The notes: a model not told the origin generated them from the letters alone. Positions 7,590 through 17,570 are shown, counted from the first letter of the stretch. The stretch: DNA of 64,000 nucleotides from Oceanospirillum sanctuarii (GCF_002150805.1 NZ_MTBA01000001.1:393854-457853); one strand, 5' to 3'. Made by a program: numbers and translations.

Positions 7590-8842
7590 ATGCCGATTCC
7601 TCTTTAAAACCCACTTTTTCCCCTGATATCTCAGCAGTTAAGCCTGATTCCAAACAAAGGATTCGGTGCAATTTGGCGCTACGGCGTGCTGATTTTGAGT
7701 TAAGTGTGGATTTTGAGCTACCGGACTGCGGTATTCATATTCTCTTTGGCCGTTCCGGGTGCGGTAAAACCACCCTGTTACGCAGTATTGCCGGGCTTGA
7801 AAGTGATGCCCTTGGTGATGTTTGGGTGGGAGATACCTGCTGGCAGAGCATTGTCGATAGCTGTAGAGCTAATGAGGGCGGAGTCATTGGGAGTGAAAAT
7901 GAAGAGAGGGCACAAAAGAGAAATTTCCTGCCTGTTCACCAGCGCTCTCTGGGTTATGTCTTTCAGGAGGCGAGTCTTTTCCCTCATCTGACGGTTCAGC
8001 AGCAGCTATTGTTTGGCTATGAGCGTATTGATGAGTCGAGACGCAGGATTCATCCGGGGGAGATGATTCAGCTGCTGAACCTTGCTCTCTTGCTGGATCA
8101 GCCAACCACGGCTTTATCAGGCGGGCAACGTCAGCGGGTGGCCATCGCCACAGCGCTTCTGACCTCACCGGATCTGCTGCTGATGGATGAGCCTCTGGCG
8201 GCGCTGGACAGCAGCAGTAAGGCAGAGATCTTGCCTTATCTGTCTGCGCTTAAAGGGCGTTTCAAGCTGCCCATTATCTACGTCACCCACTCACTGGAAG
8301 AAGCGATTCAGCTGGGGGATAGTCTGCTGCTGATGGAGGCGGGTAAGTTAATCGCTCAAGGTTCGATGGCCGATGTTCTGCAGCAGCAGAATCTGCCGGG
8401 TATTCCCCATGATTTACTACCGAACCTGATCGAACTAGCTAGGGGATCTGGTGAAAATCTGGCACGCATTATCGGCACCGATCAGTTTTTATATTTGGGA
8501 AGCAGGGCAACTGCCCGACAGCATCCTGACGACGGGGCAGCTCTGTTGAGAGCAAGAGTTGATGCCGCAGATATTTTGTTGTCGGTGAATCCTCTGCAGA
8601 GCGTCAGTTGCCCGAATCAACTGCAGGGATACATTGAGGCGATTGTGCCTGAGGCATTATCCGGATCAGCTGAATCTGTTGTCAGTGAGGTCAGTCGAGT
8701 GGTTGTTACCCTTGCATCTGCATCGCCAGCGGAGGATAAAACCCGTCTGACGATTCGGATCAATGAGGCACAAACCCGGGAGAAGCAGCTTAAAGCTGGT
8801 CAACAGGTTTGGTTGCTGATTAACAGGTTTAAGCTGATCTGA
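7586..8842 (+). CDS. modC: Molybdate ABC transporter ATP-binding protein ModC
   Basis: A 418-residue ATPase, longer than the usual ~350. Walker A GRSGCGKT (55-62), signature LSGGQ (177-181), Walker B LLLMDEP (197-203) and a switch histidine in VTHS are all present. The C-terminal part after about residue 290 corresponds to the MOBE/TOBE oxyanion-sensing region. The extra length comes from an N-terminal extension of about 25 residues, an acidic insert (about 90-113) between Walker A and the Q-loop, and a stretched TOBE region. Last gene of modABC; it converges on nasA with a shared terminator. Confidence 0.93.
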   Translation: MNADSSLKPTFSPDISAVKPDSKQRIRCNLALRRADFELSVDFELPDCGIHILFGRSGCGKTTLLRSIAGLESDALGDVWVGDTCWQSIVDSCRANEGGVIGSENEERAQKRNFLPVHQRSLGYVFQEASLFPHLTVQQQLLFGYERIDESRRRIHPGEMIQLLNLALLLDQPTTALSGGQRQRVAIATALLTSPDLLLMDEPLAALDSSSKAEILPYLSALKGRFKLPIIYVTHSLEEAIQLGDSLLLMEAGKLIAQGSMADVLQQQNLPGIPHDLLPNLIELARGSGENLARIIGTDQFLYLGSRATARQHPDDGAALLRARVDAADILLSVNPLQSVSCPNQLQGYIEAIVPEALSGSAESVVSEVSRVVVTLASASPAEDKTRLTIRINEAQTREKQLKAGQQVWLLINRFKLI

Positions 8843-8873
8843 AACGGTTGAGATGGTTAAGCGGAAGACAATA

Positions 8874-8897
8874 AAACGGCGGATTATTCCGCCGTTT
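8874..8897. terminator. Bidirectional terminator between modC and nasA
   Basis: AAACGGCGG-ATTATT-CCGCCGTTT is a perfect 9-bp hairpin in the 41-bp gap between convergent modC and nasA. It overlaps the nasA stop codon. A T-rich tail (TTTTATTG) is present on the minus strand, so it mainly serves nasA. Confidence 0.75.
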
Positions 8898-11640
8898 CCA
8901 TCTCTGCTTTTGGTTGCAGGCTACTGTTGTGTTTGCCAGTGTCTTTTTGTTGCACTTCACAAGGTGTCTCGGCAATCAGCGCTTTCAGTTCCGGGATGCA
9001 GGAGCCGCAGTTGGTACCACACTTAAGCGCTTTACCCAGTGCCTCAGGTGTCGAGCAACCGCCCATAATTGCTTCACGAATTGCATTTTCACCCACCTGG
9101 AAACAGGCGCAGACGGTTTTACCCTGACTGGCTCCCTGGCTTTGACTTCCGGAAAGCAGCGCCAGTCGGTCTTCTTCTGAAACACTCTGACCGATCAGAC
9201 TACCGATCCAGTCACGATCCGGCAGGTCACTTTGTTGTGGCGCTGAGATCAGAACCACTTTCAGAATATCTCCGATAAAGCAGGCGGCACGGCTGATGCC
9301 CTGAGCTGCATCGGTATAGCGAATCCACTCACCGGTGCTTTTGCTGAGATCCTGCCAAACCTGAGTGCTTTCCAGAGCGGTGCCGTGGGCAACTTCAAAA
9401 CAGGTGCCGTTTTCCAGTGGAATACGACTCCAGTAATCCAGCTCATGGGGCAGTTCGGCACCGCATTGCATGATAAAACCGAAGCTGTTCATATCGGTGA
9501 GTTCGACTCTGACCGGCGCATGTTTGGATTCCGGCTGACCGGAAATCGGGTCGGTCAAAGGGTTGACCAAGGTATCCACTTTACCCGCCTTGGTATAGCG
9601 GTTGTTCCAGTGGATTGGTGCAAACAGTGAACCCTGTTTCAGCTGATCGGTAATTTTTACCCGACCCAAAAATTCCCCCTGCCGACCCTGTAGGCGGATC
9701 AGCTGATCCTGTTCCAGTCCTAGTCGGTCAGCATCACTGGTTTCCACTTCCACATAGGGTTCGCTGATATGGGCCATCAGGCGCTTACTGCGGGCGGTGC
9801 GGGTCATGGTGTGCCACTGATCCCGTACCCGTCCGGTATTCAGAATAAAAGGGTATTCCTGATCCGGAGCCAGCGCCGGTTTCTGCGCCGTAATGCTGAC
9901 GAAGCGAGCTCTGCCGGATGGAGTAAAGAACTGTTGATCGACAAACAGGCGCGGCGTACCCAGAGGGTTCGAGCTGTTGACCGGCCACTGAATCGGTTTC
10001 AGGGCATCGTAGCCATCATCGGTCAGTCGTGCCAGCAGGCTGATATCAAAGTCCCGGCTACCGGGTTGTCCGGTAAGGTTCTCAAAGCCGGACAGGGTGG
10101 CGTGCTCACGGAAAATCTCAGCAGGCGATGCGTAACTGAAGGCATCGGTGTAGCCCATCTTCTGCGCCACCTGAGAGATCAGCCACCAATCCGGTTTGAT
10201 ATCGCCCAATAAAGGTTTGAACTGGCGCTGGCGGGAGATACGGCGCTCAGAGTTGGTCACCGTGCCATCTTTTTCACTCCAGCCCGCCGCAGGCAGCACT
10301 ACATTGGCGTAATCCAACGTTTCGGCATCGGCAAAACACTCGGAAACCACCACCAGAGGACAGGCTTTCAGAGCCCGTTCGATCTGTTCCGCATCCGGCA
10401 GGCTGACCGCGGGATTGGTTGCCATAATCCAGATCGCTTTGATCTGGCCGGATTCGACTGCTTTAAACAGATCGACCGCTTTCATGCCCGGTTGGGTCGC
10501 CATATTCGGGCTGTTCCAGAAGCGGCCGACGATATCGATCGCTTCCGGAGTGAAATCCATGTGCGCCGCCAGCTGATTTGCCAGTCCGCCGACCTCACGG
10601 CCACCCATAGCGTTGGGCTGACCGGTGAGGGAGAAGGGCCCCATGCCCGGAGCACCGATGCGTCCGGTGGCAAGATGACAGTTAATAATACTGTTGCACT
10701 TATCGACACCGGAGGTGGACTGATTCACACCCTGCGAGTACAGGGTCACTGTATGGCGATGGCTGGCGAAGAGATCAAAGAAGCGGGCGATCTTATCTTC
10801 ATCAACACCTGTCCAGCGGGCGGTATCCTGCACCGGATTCGGGAAATCCTGACATACCCTGTCCAGTGTCTCCTGACTGTTCTCGGTGTGGCGTTTGATA
10901 AAGTCGTGATCCAGACAGTGGCAGTTTGCCAGATAGGCCAGCAGACCGTTGAACAGGAAAGCATCGGTGCCGGGATCAATATCCAGATAGAGATCAGCCT
11001 CATCGCAGGTTGCGGTCTGACGGGGATCGATCACCACAGTCAGCATTTCCGGGCGATGGCGCTTGGCCTGACTCAGGCGCTGATAGGCCACAGGGTGTGT
11101 CCAGGCGGCGTTAGAACCTACCAGCACTACAAGATCTGCCAGTTCGATATCTTCATAGCTGCAGGGCACAGAGTCACTGCCGAATGCGCGTTTATAAGCC
11201 GCAACCGCAGAGGACATGCAAAGGCGGGAGTTAGTATCGATATTGCCACTGCCGATAAAGCCCTTCATCAGCTTATTAGCGACGTAATAGTCTTCTGTCA
11301 GCAGCTGGCCGGAGACGTAAAAGGCAACGGAGTCCGGGCCGTACTGGTCGATCGTTTGCCGAAAGCCATCTGCAACATGATTCAGCGCTTTATCCAGTGT
11401 CACCACCGCATTATCGATTTTTGCGGTCATCAAACGGCCTTCCATACCCAGTGTCTCATGCAGGGCAGAGCCTTTTACGCATAGTCGCCCCAGATTGGCC
11501 GGATGACTGATGCTGCCTTTTACCGGATTGACCTTGTCGCCTTCGCCGGATACCTCAACCCCGCAGCCCACGCCACAGTAGGGGCAGGTAGTGCAGGTTT
11601 GCCATGAATCAGAAGCAGTGTCGGATTTTAGTTCTGTCAT
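8884..11640 (-). CDS. nasA: Assimilatory nitrate reductase catalytic subunit NasA
   Basis: A 918-residue cytoplasmic molybdopterin oxidoreductase that reduces nitrate to nitrite. The N-terminus CPYCGVGCGVEV gives the C-x2-C-x3-C of the [4Fe-4S] cluster, with the fourth Cys in RLCVKGS. The Mo-bisPGD core includes SRLCMSSAVAAYKRAFG and the NQSTSGVDKCNSIINCHLATGRIG stretch. The C-terminus carries an extra BFD-like [2Fe-2S] domain (CACFQVGENAI, then CGTNCGSCIPEL) that receives electrons. A start preceded by GGAGAGACATC is convincing. It is 165 bp downstream of the nasB-like gene and most likely co-transcribed with it. Confidence 0.96.
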   Translation of the reverse strand: MTELKSDTASDSWQTCTTCPYCGVGCGVEVSGEGDKVNPVKGSISHPANLGRLCVKGSALHETLGMEGRLMTAKIDNAVVTLDKALNHVADGFRQTIDQYGPDSVAFYVSGQLLTEDYYVANKLMKGFIGSGNIDTNSRLCMSSAVAAYKRAFGSDSVPCSYEDIELADLVVLVGSNAAWTHPVAYQRLSQAKRHRPEMLTVVIDPRQTATCDEADLYLDIDPGTDAFLFNGLLAYLANCHCLDHDFIKRHTENSQETLDRVCQDFPNPVQDTARWTGVDEDKIARFFDLFASHRHTVTLYSQGVNQSTSGVDKCNSIINCHLATGRIGAPGMGPFSLTGQPNAMGGREVGGLANQLAAHMDFTPEAIDIVGRFWNSPNMATQPGMKAVDLFKAVESGQIKAIWIMATNPAVSLPDAEQIERALKACPLVVVSECFADAETLDYANVVLPAAGWSEKDGTVTNSERRISRQRQFKPLLGDIKPDWWLISQVAQKMGYTDAFSYASPAEIFREHATLSGFENLTGQPGSRDFDISLLARLTDDGYDALKPIQWPVNSSNPLGTPRLFVDQQFFTPSGRARFVSITAQKPALAPDQEYPFILNTGRVRDQWHTMTRTARSKRLMAHISEPYVEVETSDADRLGLEQDQLIRLQGRQGEFLGRVKITDQLKQGSLFAPIHWNNRYTKAGKVDTLVNPLTDPISGQPESKHAPVRVELTDMNSFGFIMQCGAELPHELDYWSRIPLENGTCFEVAHGTALESTQVWQDLSKSTGEWIRYTDAAQGISRAACFIGDILKVVLISAPQQSDLPDRDWIGSLIGQSVSEEDRLALLSGSQSQGASQGKTVCACFQVGENAIREAIMGGCSTPEALGKALKCGTNCGSCIPELKALIAETPCEVQQKDTGKHNSSLQPKAEMETAE

Positions 11641-11805
11641 GATGTCTCTCCGTTCGCTCTGGGAGCGGCTAAAAACGTTGAGCCGGAATCAAGCGGATGC
11701 CAGCTCTGGAAATAAAAAGCCGGACAGATCAGATAATTGGGGGTGTGATTGTTAATAATCTGTCCAGCGTAAAAGGGTCGTTATCAGGTCTCATAGACGG
11801 CCGTA

Positions 11806-13143
11806 TCAGGCAGCTGTCTCCTGAATAGGAGCGTTATCACTGTTTGATACGCCTGACATGCCTGATACGTCAGATTCTGCTGTAATGGGCTGCTGTTTCA
11901 GTGCCGCTTCCAATCCGCCAAAAAGTAGGTTCTGACGGAAGTTACTGATATCCCGGTTTTGCTGCATCAGCTCAAACAGGGTGTTGCCCTCGCGAATATC
12001 ACCGTAGAGGAGAACACCTGTAATGCGGTTGTCTCTGATGATCAGGCGGCGATAGTTCTGTTTCGCCGGATCATTCCAGCACAGCACTTCAGCAGAGTTG
12101 TTTTCGTTTTCATCTTTGATTGCCACTTCACCGGCGGAAAAGAGATCGATGCCGGAGATTTTCAGACGGGTTGCACTGCGGGTGCCCTCATAACCGATAA
12201 GAGATTGCATCGGCTGTGTGAAGCGCAGGGCGAGATTTTGTCCCAGAATTTCAGCCTGTTCCCAAACCGGAGCCACCAGCCCGTAACATTCGCCTCTGTG
12301 CTGACAGCATTCCCCCAGAGCGTAGATGTCGCTATCGGTGGTCTGCATCTGGTCGTTCACCAGAATGCCCCTGTCGTAGGCAAGCCCAGAGGTTTTTGCC
12401 AGATTGATCTCGGGAGTGATACCTGCTGCGGTAATCAGCAGATCGCAATGGATCAGGCTGTCATCGTCCAGCTCCAGCTGGTGTACACGGCCATCAAGGG
12501 AGATAACATCGCGAATCTGAGTTTTCAGCCTGAAGTGAATACCCCGGCCTTCCAATTCCTGTTGCAGATAGCCTGCGGACACCTCGTCAAGCTGACGGTT
12601 AAGAATCCAGCCGCTGCGATGCAGAAGCGTGGTGTGCATGCCTTTTTTCGCCAGACCTGCTGCGGCTTCAAGTCCCAGAAGGCCGCCGCCAACAATCACG
12701 GCGTGGCGAAAATCACGGGCACTGTGTTGCATCTGATGCACATCATCCAGCGTACGAAAACCCATCACACCATCGATGCCGTCGGTTTGCAGAGGCAGGC
12801 TGGCAGGCTTGGAACCGGTAGCCAGAATCAGCTGATCATATTCAAAATGGATTCCGGAGAAGCAGATGACATTTTTCTGTTTGCGGTCGATGGTGATCAC
12901 AGGATCAGACAGGTGAAGGTGGATGCCCTGATCCCGATACCAGCTCAGCGGGTTGAGCACGATATCGTTGAACGCGGTTTCATCAGCCAGAAGTGGTGAA
13001 AGCATGATGCGGTTATAGTTCGGGTGCGCTTCCTCACCGATCACTGTGATGTCGTAATAACGATCACCCTGATGAGCTATCAGAGCTTCGATCGCTTTGA
13101 TTCCGGCCATACCGTTACCGACAACAACAAGTTTCTGTTTCAT
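11806..13143 (-). CDS. nasB: NAD(P)H/FAD electron-transfer subunit of nitrate reductase (NasB/NasC type)
   Basis: A pyridine-nucleotide disulfide oxidoreductase-type flavoprotein of about 445 residues. FAD site: KLVVVGNGMAGIKAIE at the N-terminus. NAD(P) site: HAVIVGGGLLGLEAAAGLAKKG. Second FAD contact: DIYALGECCQHRG. It resembles the FAD half of NirB and the small subunits of assimilatory nitrate reductases (NasB in Bacillus, NasC in Klebsiella naming). It would pass electrons from NAD(P)H to NasA. An upstream ATG at 13206 lies in the T-run of the leader terminator and is rejected; I use the ATG at 13143, eight bases after AAGG (the ATG at 13149 is also possible). Confidence 0.88.
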   Translation of the reverse strand: MKQKLVVVGNGMAGIKAIEALIAHQGDRYYDITVIGEEAHPNYNRIMLSPLLADETAFNDIVLNPLSWYRDQGIHLHLSDPVITIDRKQKNVICFSGIHFEYDQLILATGSKPASLPLQTDGIDGVMGFRTLDDVHQMQHSARDFRHAVIVGGGLLGLEAAAGLAKKGMHTTLLHRSGWILNRQLDEVSAGYLQQELEGRGIHFRLKTQIRDVISLDGRVHQLELDDDSLIHCDLLITAAGITPEINLAKTSGLAYDRGILVNDQMQTTDSDIYALGECCQHRGECYGLVAPVWEQAEILGQNLALRFTQPMQSLIGYEGTRSATRLKISGIDLFSAGEVAIKDENENNSAEVLCWNDPAKQNYRRLIIRDNRITGVLLYGDIREGNTLFELMQQNRDISNFRQNLLFGGLEAALKQQPITAESDVSGMSGVSNSDNAPIQETAA

Positions 13144-13205
13144 CTGCATCACCTTTGGCTCACCCCGCTGCCCTGTAACTCTGGCAGGGATGTTTTTTTC
13201 AGGCA

Positions 13206-13256
13206 TAAAAAAAGGCGTTCATCAAAAACGGTTTCAGGAACCGATAGATGAACGCC
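13206..13256 (-). terminator. Leader attenuator of nasB-nasA
   Basis: On the minus strand GGCGTTCATC pairs with GATGAACGCC (10 bp), an upper stem is formed around CGGTTCC/GGAACCG-like sequence, and seven T follow. It lies between the sigma-54 promoter and the gene start. The stem base is nearly identical to that of the nirB attenuator. Confidence 0.8.
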
Positions 13257-13352
13257 ATTGCTCAATAAATCAATTTTGGTGCTGTCCCTCGGTGCGTTGC
13301 TGTTAAAGCTTAAACGCAGGGGGCAGCTGTCTTTTGCTTATGTTTTCTATAT

Positions 13353-13368
13353 AGCAGGTGATGTGCCA
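13353..13368 (-). promoter_or_regulatory. Sigma-54 promoter of nasB-nasA
   Basis: Read on the minus strand, TGGCACATCACCTGCT has the exact GG-N10-GC spacing and a full TGGCAC -24 element. A partial NtrC dyad with a perfect TGGTGCA half lies upstream at 13466-13482 (plus-strand reading). Confidence 0.75.
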
Positions 13369-13528
13369 AAAGAAAAAATTCTATATAAAACAGATGGTTG
13401 CTGTTTTTAGGTGGGTTTTGACAGTTAATTGAGTGCGCTTAAAGTGTGCTAATGCCTTGTTTTGCTGAGCCTTTGTGGTGCATTTGAAAGGCAGGTTGGT
13501 CTTAATATCTGGGAGTAAAACCTGAGAG

Positions 13529-13564
13529 CAAAAAAAAGCGGCTCCGGGCCTGAGCCGGGAGCCG
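13529..13564 (-). terminator. Terminator of nrtABC
   Basis: CGGCTCC and GGAGCCG form a GC-rich hairpin (13539-13564). On the minus strand it is followed by eight T. It lies 130 bp past the nrtC stop and upstream of the nasB promoter. Confidence 0.85.
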
Positions 13565-13694
13565 TGAGGAAAAGTACTGGCGAGATGTTAAAACGAGCAG
13601 TACTTGCGAGTTATCAGACGGACAGATCTGATAGAGGCCTTACCAAAAACTTACGCCGCTTCTTACCCAAAGTTACGCTCTTCTTACCCAAAAC

Positions 13695-14576
13695 CTACGC
13701 TACTTCCACTGATTTCTTACCGGTTTCGTTTGGGCTGCTTTTTGCGACAGTTTTTGAGCTGTCAGCTTTCTTTTTTGGGCTCATCGGCTCAACTTTACGC
13801 TGCTTCTCGTAGAGGAAACTCAGCACCTGACTGCGGTAGTGGTTGTACTGAGGATCATCCGCCAGTGCCAGACGGTCACGGGGACGCTCCAGATCCACAT
13901 GCAGGATTTCACCCACGGTTGCCGCCGGGCCATTGGTCATCATTACAATGCGGTCAGAGAGGAGTACCGCTTCGTCAACATCGTGGGTAATCATGATCAC
14001 GGTGTTGTTCAGATCCTTCTGGATCTCCATCAGAGAGTCCTGCAGGTGGGCGCGGGTCAGGGCATCCAGAGCACCGAACGGCTCATCCATCAGCAGAACC
14101 GTAGGTTCCATCGCCAGTGCACGGGCGATGCCCACACGCTGTTTCATACCACCTGAGATCTCATCCGGACGTTTGTGCATCGCGTGGGTCATGTGCACCA
14201 GCTCAAGGTTGTGCTCAATCCACTCTTTCATCTCTGCTTTGCTTTTCTGGCCTTTAAACACCTGCTTAACGGCCAGCTCAACATTCTGATAGGAGGTGAG
14301 CCACGGCAGCAGCGAGTGGTTCTGGAACACCACGGCGCGTTCCGGGCCGGGCTCATTCACTTCGCGGCCATTGAGCAGCACACCGCCTTCGGTGGCCTGA
14401 TGCAGACCGGCGACAATATTCAGTACGGTGGACTTACCGCAACCGGAGTGACCGATCAGGGAAACAAACTCGCCCTGTTCGATCTTCAGGTTGACGTTCT
14501 GCAGTGCGCGGAAGCTGCCTTTCGGGGTTGGAAACTCGATACCTACGCCGGTCAGCTCAAGATGTGTGCGGTTCAT
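13695..14576 (-). CDS. nrtC: Nitrate ABC transporter ATP-binding protein
   Basis: A 293-residue ATPase of the nitrate/sulfonate/taurine importer family (also called NasD or NrtD). Walker A GHSGCGKS, Q-loop VVFQNHSLLPWLT, signature ISGGMKQR, Walker B VLLMDEPFGALD and the switch ITHDVDEA are intact. The sequence ERAVVFQNHSLLPWLTSYQNV is characteristic of nitrate transporters. There is no fused substrate-binding domain, unlike cyanobacterial NrtC. The C-terminal ~30 residues are Lys/Ser-rich and look unstructured. Energises NrtB for nitrate uptake; last gene of nrtABC. Confidence 0.93.
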   Translation of the reverse strand: MNRTHLELTGVGIEFPTPKGSFRALQNVNLKIEQGEFVSLIGHSGCGKSTVLNIVAGLHQATEGGVLLNGREVNEPGPERAVVFQNHSLLPWLTSYQNVELAVKQVFKGQKSKAEMKEWIEHNLELVHMTHAMHKRPDEISGGMKQRVGIARALAMEPTVLLMDEPFGALDALTRAHLQDSLMEIQKDLNNTVIMITHDVDEAVLLSDRIVMMTNGPAATVGEILHVDLERPRDRLALADDPQYNHYRSQVLSFLYEKQRKVEPMSPKKKADSSKTVAKSSPNETGKKSVEVA

Positions 14577-14620
14577 AGTCGTATTCTCCGTGAAGTCTTT
14601 AATCTGTCGGTTTCGGTCAA

Positions 14621-15625
14621 TTAGCGCAGTACTGCAGTTTTATCCCAGGATGCCCAGCGCTGAATCAGCAGCATGGTGCGGTCCAGCAGGTAGCCGATCA
14701 GACCGATCACGATCACAGCAACCATGATGCGACCCAGAGAGCTGGAGCTGCCATTCTGGAACTCATCCCAAACGAATTTCCCTAAGCCCGGGTTCTGAGC
14801 CAGCATCTCTGCAGCGATCAGTACCATCCAGGCGATACCCAGCGACAGACGCAGGCCGGTAAACACCATAGGAATGGAAGAGGGCAGTACGATTTTGATC
14901 ACATGGGTCAGCCAGTTAAGACGCAGGACATGGCTGACGTTTTTAAGATCCTGTGGAATCGCTGCCACACCTACTGCAGTGTTGATCAGGGTTGGCCAGA
15001 GGCTGCACAGGGTTACGGTAATCATGGAGGTCAGGAAAGATTTGGATACCAGAGGATCATCGCTGACATACACCGCACTCACCACCATGGTCACCAGTGG
15101 CAACCAGGCCAGTGGGGATACCGGCTTAAACAGCTGGATCAGCGGGTTGGCAGCGGTGTACAGCGGGCTGCTGAGGCCGATCACAATGCCCAGAGGCACA
15201 GCAATCAGGGTGGCGACACTAAAACCCGCCAGTACGGTAATGAGGCTGGTACCGATCTGATCAAAGAAGGTTGGTTTACCGGTGTAATCGCGGATCTTAG
15301 GTACATAGGTCGGATCTTTCGCTACGCGGTCAGCGTTACGCTTCTCCTGACGCTCATAGAAAGCGGTTTCTTTTGCGCGGGATTCCTGGTGTTCAACAAC
15401 CAGTCCTTCCAGCTGGCTCCAGACCTGAGCCGGTCCCGGGAACTGGCCCAGAGAAGTGACGACTCTTGGGGCGGCCATAGACCAGATCATCAGGAAGACC
15501 AGCATACCGATCAGAGGTAGGGAGAGATTCTTTGCGGTCTGGCTGAAGATCTCAGCCAGTGAGCGATCCTGTGTAAATTTGCTCAACCATCCGGCTGATT
15601 TGGTTTGACTGATTGATGGATTCAT
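14621..15625 (-). CDS. nrtB: Nitrate ABC transporter permease
   Basis: A 334-residue inner-membrane permease of the NrtB/NasE family. The first membrane segment LPLIGMLVFLMIWSMA is followed by a roughly 80-residue charged loop (VEHQESRAKETAFYERQEKR), then five or so further segments with the binding-protein-dependent loop WLTHVIKIVLPSSIPMVFTG and the nitrate-permease-like AWMVLIAAEMLAQNPGLG. It lies 44 bp upstream of nrtC and downstream of nrtA in the same operon. Confidence 0.93.
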   Translation of the reverse strand: MNPSISQTKSAGWLSKFTQDRSLAEIFSQTAKNLSLPLIGMLVFLMIWSMAAPRVVTSLGQFPGPAQVWSQLEGLVVEHQESRAKETAFYERQEKRNADRVAKDPTYVPKIRDYTGKPTFFDQIGTSLITVLAGFSVATLIAVPLGIVIGLSSPLYTAANPLIQLFKPVSPLAWLPLVTMVVSAVYVSDDPLVSKSFLTSMITVTLCSLWPTLINTAVGVAAIPQDLKNVSHVLRLNWLTHVIKIVLPSSIPMVFTGLRLSLGIAWMVLIAAEMLAQNPGLGKFVWDEFQNGSSSSLGRIMVAVIVIGLIGYLLDRTMLLIQRWASWDKTAVLR

Positions 15626-15773
15626 CTTGCTTTCCTCCTGTTCCGGAGCGGCGGGTTTGCCGCTCCGGGGCAGTGCTCAGATTGCACTGCAGGTTTCAAC
15701 GCAGGTTGCAGTGCTGGTTTATGCGCTTGGTTGTTAACTTATTTTTCTGTTCTGGCGGTTAAAGACAGGAGGC

Positions 15774-17213
15774 TTAGAGCTTGTCCTGGCTTTTTAGGCC
15801 GATGGCGAACTTGTCCAGATACGCGTTTGGCTGGCGACCGTCATAAACGATGTTGTCGATAAAGTGTTTCTGAGGGGCGCGGAAGCCGCTCTCTTTGCTC
15901 AGATCCGGGAAGTCACTTGCGCTCATCTGGCCTTCATCAATCAGAGCGGTTACTGCCTGCTTGTAGATGTCAGGGCGATAAACTTTCTTCGCGATATCCA
16001 TGTACCAGCTATCAGGCTTGGCATCGGAGATCTGACCCCAGCGACGCATCTGAGTCAGATACCAGATCGCATCGGAGTAGTACGGGTAGGTGGCGTTGTA
16101 ACGGAAGAAGACGTTGAAATCCGGAACCTCACGCTTGTCGCCTTTTTCGTATTCAAAGGTGCCTGTCATGGAGTTGGCGATGACGTCGTAATCCGCACCC
16201 ACATAAGAAGGTTTAGACAGAATCTTCACCGCTTCAGGACGGTTGGCGTTGTTGTTTGCATCCAGCCAGTGAGCCGCGCGAATCATGGCTTTAACCACGC
16301 GAATGTGGGTGTTCGGGTTCTCTTCAGCCCAGCTACGGGATACGCCGAATACTTTCTCAGGGTTGTTTTTCCAGATCTCGTAGTCGGTAACCACAGGCAC
16401 ACCGATACCCTTGAATACTGCCTGCTGGTTCCATGGCTCACCTACGCAGTAACCGTAGATGGTGCCGGCTTCCAGAGTGGCTGGCATTTGCGGTGGTGGC
16501 GTAACGGAGAGCAGCGCATCTGCACTTAGCTGACCTGAAGTGTCGCCTTTGTGTGGCGCGTAGTAGCCCGGGTGAATACCACCGGCAGCCAGCCAATAAC
16601 GCAGTTCATAGTTGTGAGTGGATACCGGGAACACCATACCCATGTTGAAGGGTTTGCCTTCGCCACGGTATTTCTCGATCACAGGTTTCAGGGCATCGGC
16701 CTTGATCGGGTGAACCGGCTTACCGTTTTCGTGGGGGATGTTTTTCTTCATCTCAGCCCAGACATCGTTGGAAACGGTGATGCCGTTACCGTTCAGATCC
16801 ATGCTGAACGCGGTGATGATGTCGGCCTTGGTGCCGTAACCGATGGTTGCGCCCAGTGGCTGACCCGCCAGCATGTGTGCGCCATCCAGCTGCCCATCGA
16901 TCACGCGATCCAACAGCACTTTCCAGTTAGCCTGAGCTTCCAGAGTGACGTACAGGCCTTCGTCTTCGAAGTAGCCTTTTTCATAGGCGACTGCCAGAGG
17001 AGCCATATCGGTCAGTTTGATAAAACCAAACTTAAGCTCTTCTTTCTCCGGATAACCCAGAGAGGCAGCGTGGCTGGCGCTGAAGCTTAAAAAAGTGCCA
17101 AAGGTAGCGGCGGTAGCCAGTGCCAGAGTTTTCTTCATAAAGCTGCGACGGCTGCCGGATGCAACGGAAGTTCGTTTAGCGGCTGATAAAGGCTGATTCT
17201 TTCGGGTCATCAT
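15774..17213 (-). CDS. nrtA: Nitrate-binding periplasmic protein, Tat-exported
   Basis: A 479-residue substrate-binding protein of the NrtA/NasF family. The N-terminus carries a twin-arginine signal (GSRRSFMKK, then a hydrophobic stretch ending near ASHA), so it is probably exported folded by Tat. Family blocks include [57 protein letters not shown] and [15 protein letters not shown] longer in-frame start at 17255 lies inside the attenuator; the ATG at 17213 follows GGAGAAACAG and is chosen. First gene of nrtABC. Confidence 0.94.
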   Translation of the reverse strand: MMTRKNQPLSAAKRTSVASGSRRSFMKKTLALATAATFGTFLSFSASHAASLGYPEKEELKFGFIKLTDMAPLAVAYEKGYFEDEGLYVTLEAQANWKVLLDRVIDGQLDGAHMLAGQPLGATIGYGTKADIITAFSMDLNGNGITVSNDVWAEMKKNIPHENGKPVHPIKADALKPVIEKYRGEGKPFNMGMVFPVSTHNYELRYWLAAGGIHPGYYAPHKGDTSGQLSADALLSVTPPPQMPATLEAGTIYGYCVGEPWNQQAVFKGIGVPVVTDYEIWKNNPEKVFGVSRSWAEENPNTHIRVVKAMIRAAHWLDANNNANRPEAVKILSKPSYVGADYDVIANSMTGTFEYEKGDKREVPDFNVFFRYNATYPYYSDAIWYLTQMRRWGQISDAKPDSWYMDIAKKVYRPDIYKQAVTALIDEGQMSASDFPDLSKESGFRAPQKHFIDNIVYDGRQPNAYLDKFAIGLKSQDKL

Positions 17214-17235
17214 CTGTTTCTCCAATCGCTGAAAA

Positions 17236-17290
17236 TAAAAAAGGCGCTTGTACACTCCGTCCTGTGGAAGGGGGGAGGTACAAGCGCCTT
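17236..17290 (-). terminator. Leader attenuator of nrtABC
   Basis: On the minus strand AGGCGCTTGTAC pairs with GTACAAGCGCCT (12 bp perfect) across a 24-nt loop, then six T follow. It separates the sigma-54 promoter from nrtA. A second hairpin, GCAGAG/CTCTGC, lies upstream in the leader (17307-17328), a candidate NasR-binding stem. Confidence 0.8.
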
Positions 17291-17353
17291 TGCTTGTCTC
17301 AATCGCATGCAGAGTTGCGGTGCGCTCTGCCTGAGTAACTTTGATCTGGATAA

Positions 17354-17369
17354 AGCATTGGCTGTGCCA
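17354..17369 (-). promoter_or_regulatory. Sigma-54 promoter of nrtABC
   Basis: Minus-strand TGGCACAGCCAATGCT, full -24 TGGCAC and exact GG-N10-GC spacing. It overlaps an inverted repeat ATCTGG/CCAGAT. Confidence 0.75.
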
Positions 17370-17457
17370 GATTCTGAAAAAGTCTTTTTGATTAGTGAGT
17401 TAGCGGATTTTGGGGTGGTTTTTGCTGGGGTTTGTCTGTTGTGAGCTTGTGCAGCAA

Positions 17458-17495
17458 TGGTGCGTCTTGGTGCTTGGATGGCTGTCTGTGGTGCA
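17458..17495. promoter_or_regulatory. Cluster of NtrC half-sites between nrtA and nasR
   Basis: TGGTGC occurs three times in the same orientation (starting 17458, 17468 and 17489), the last as a perfect TGGTGCA half-site. Each lacks a good left half. About 90-125 bp from the nrtA promoter, so suitable as an NtrC enhancer for nrtABC and possibly nasR. Confidence 0.4.
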
Positions 17496-17570
17496 CAAAA
17501 AACAGTGACAAAGGGTAGAGCAAAGCTTCAGAAAGCTGCTTTGACTGGGTTTAAGAGGTGTTTGAGGCTT

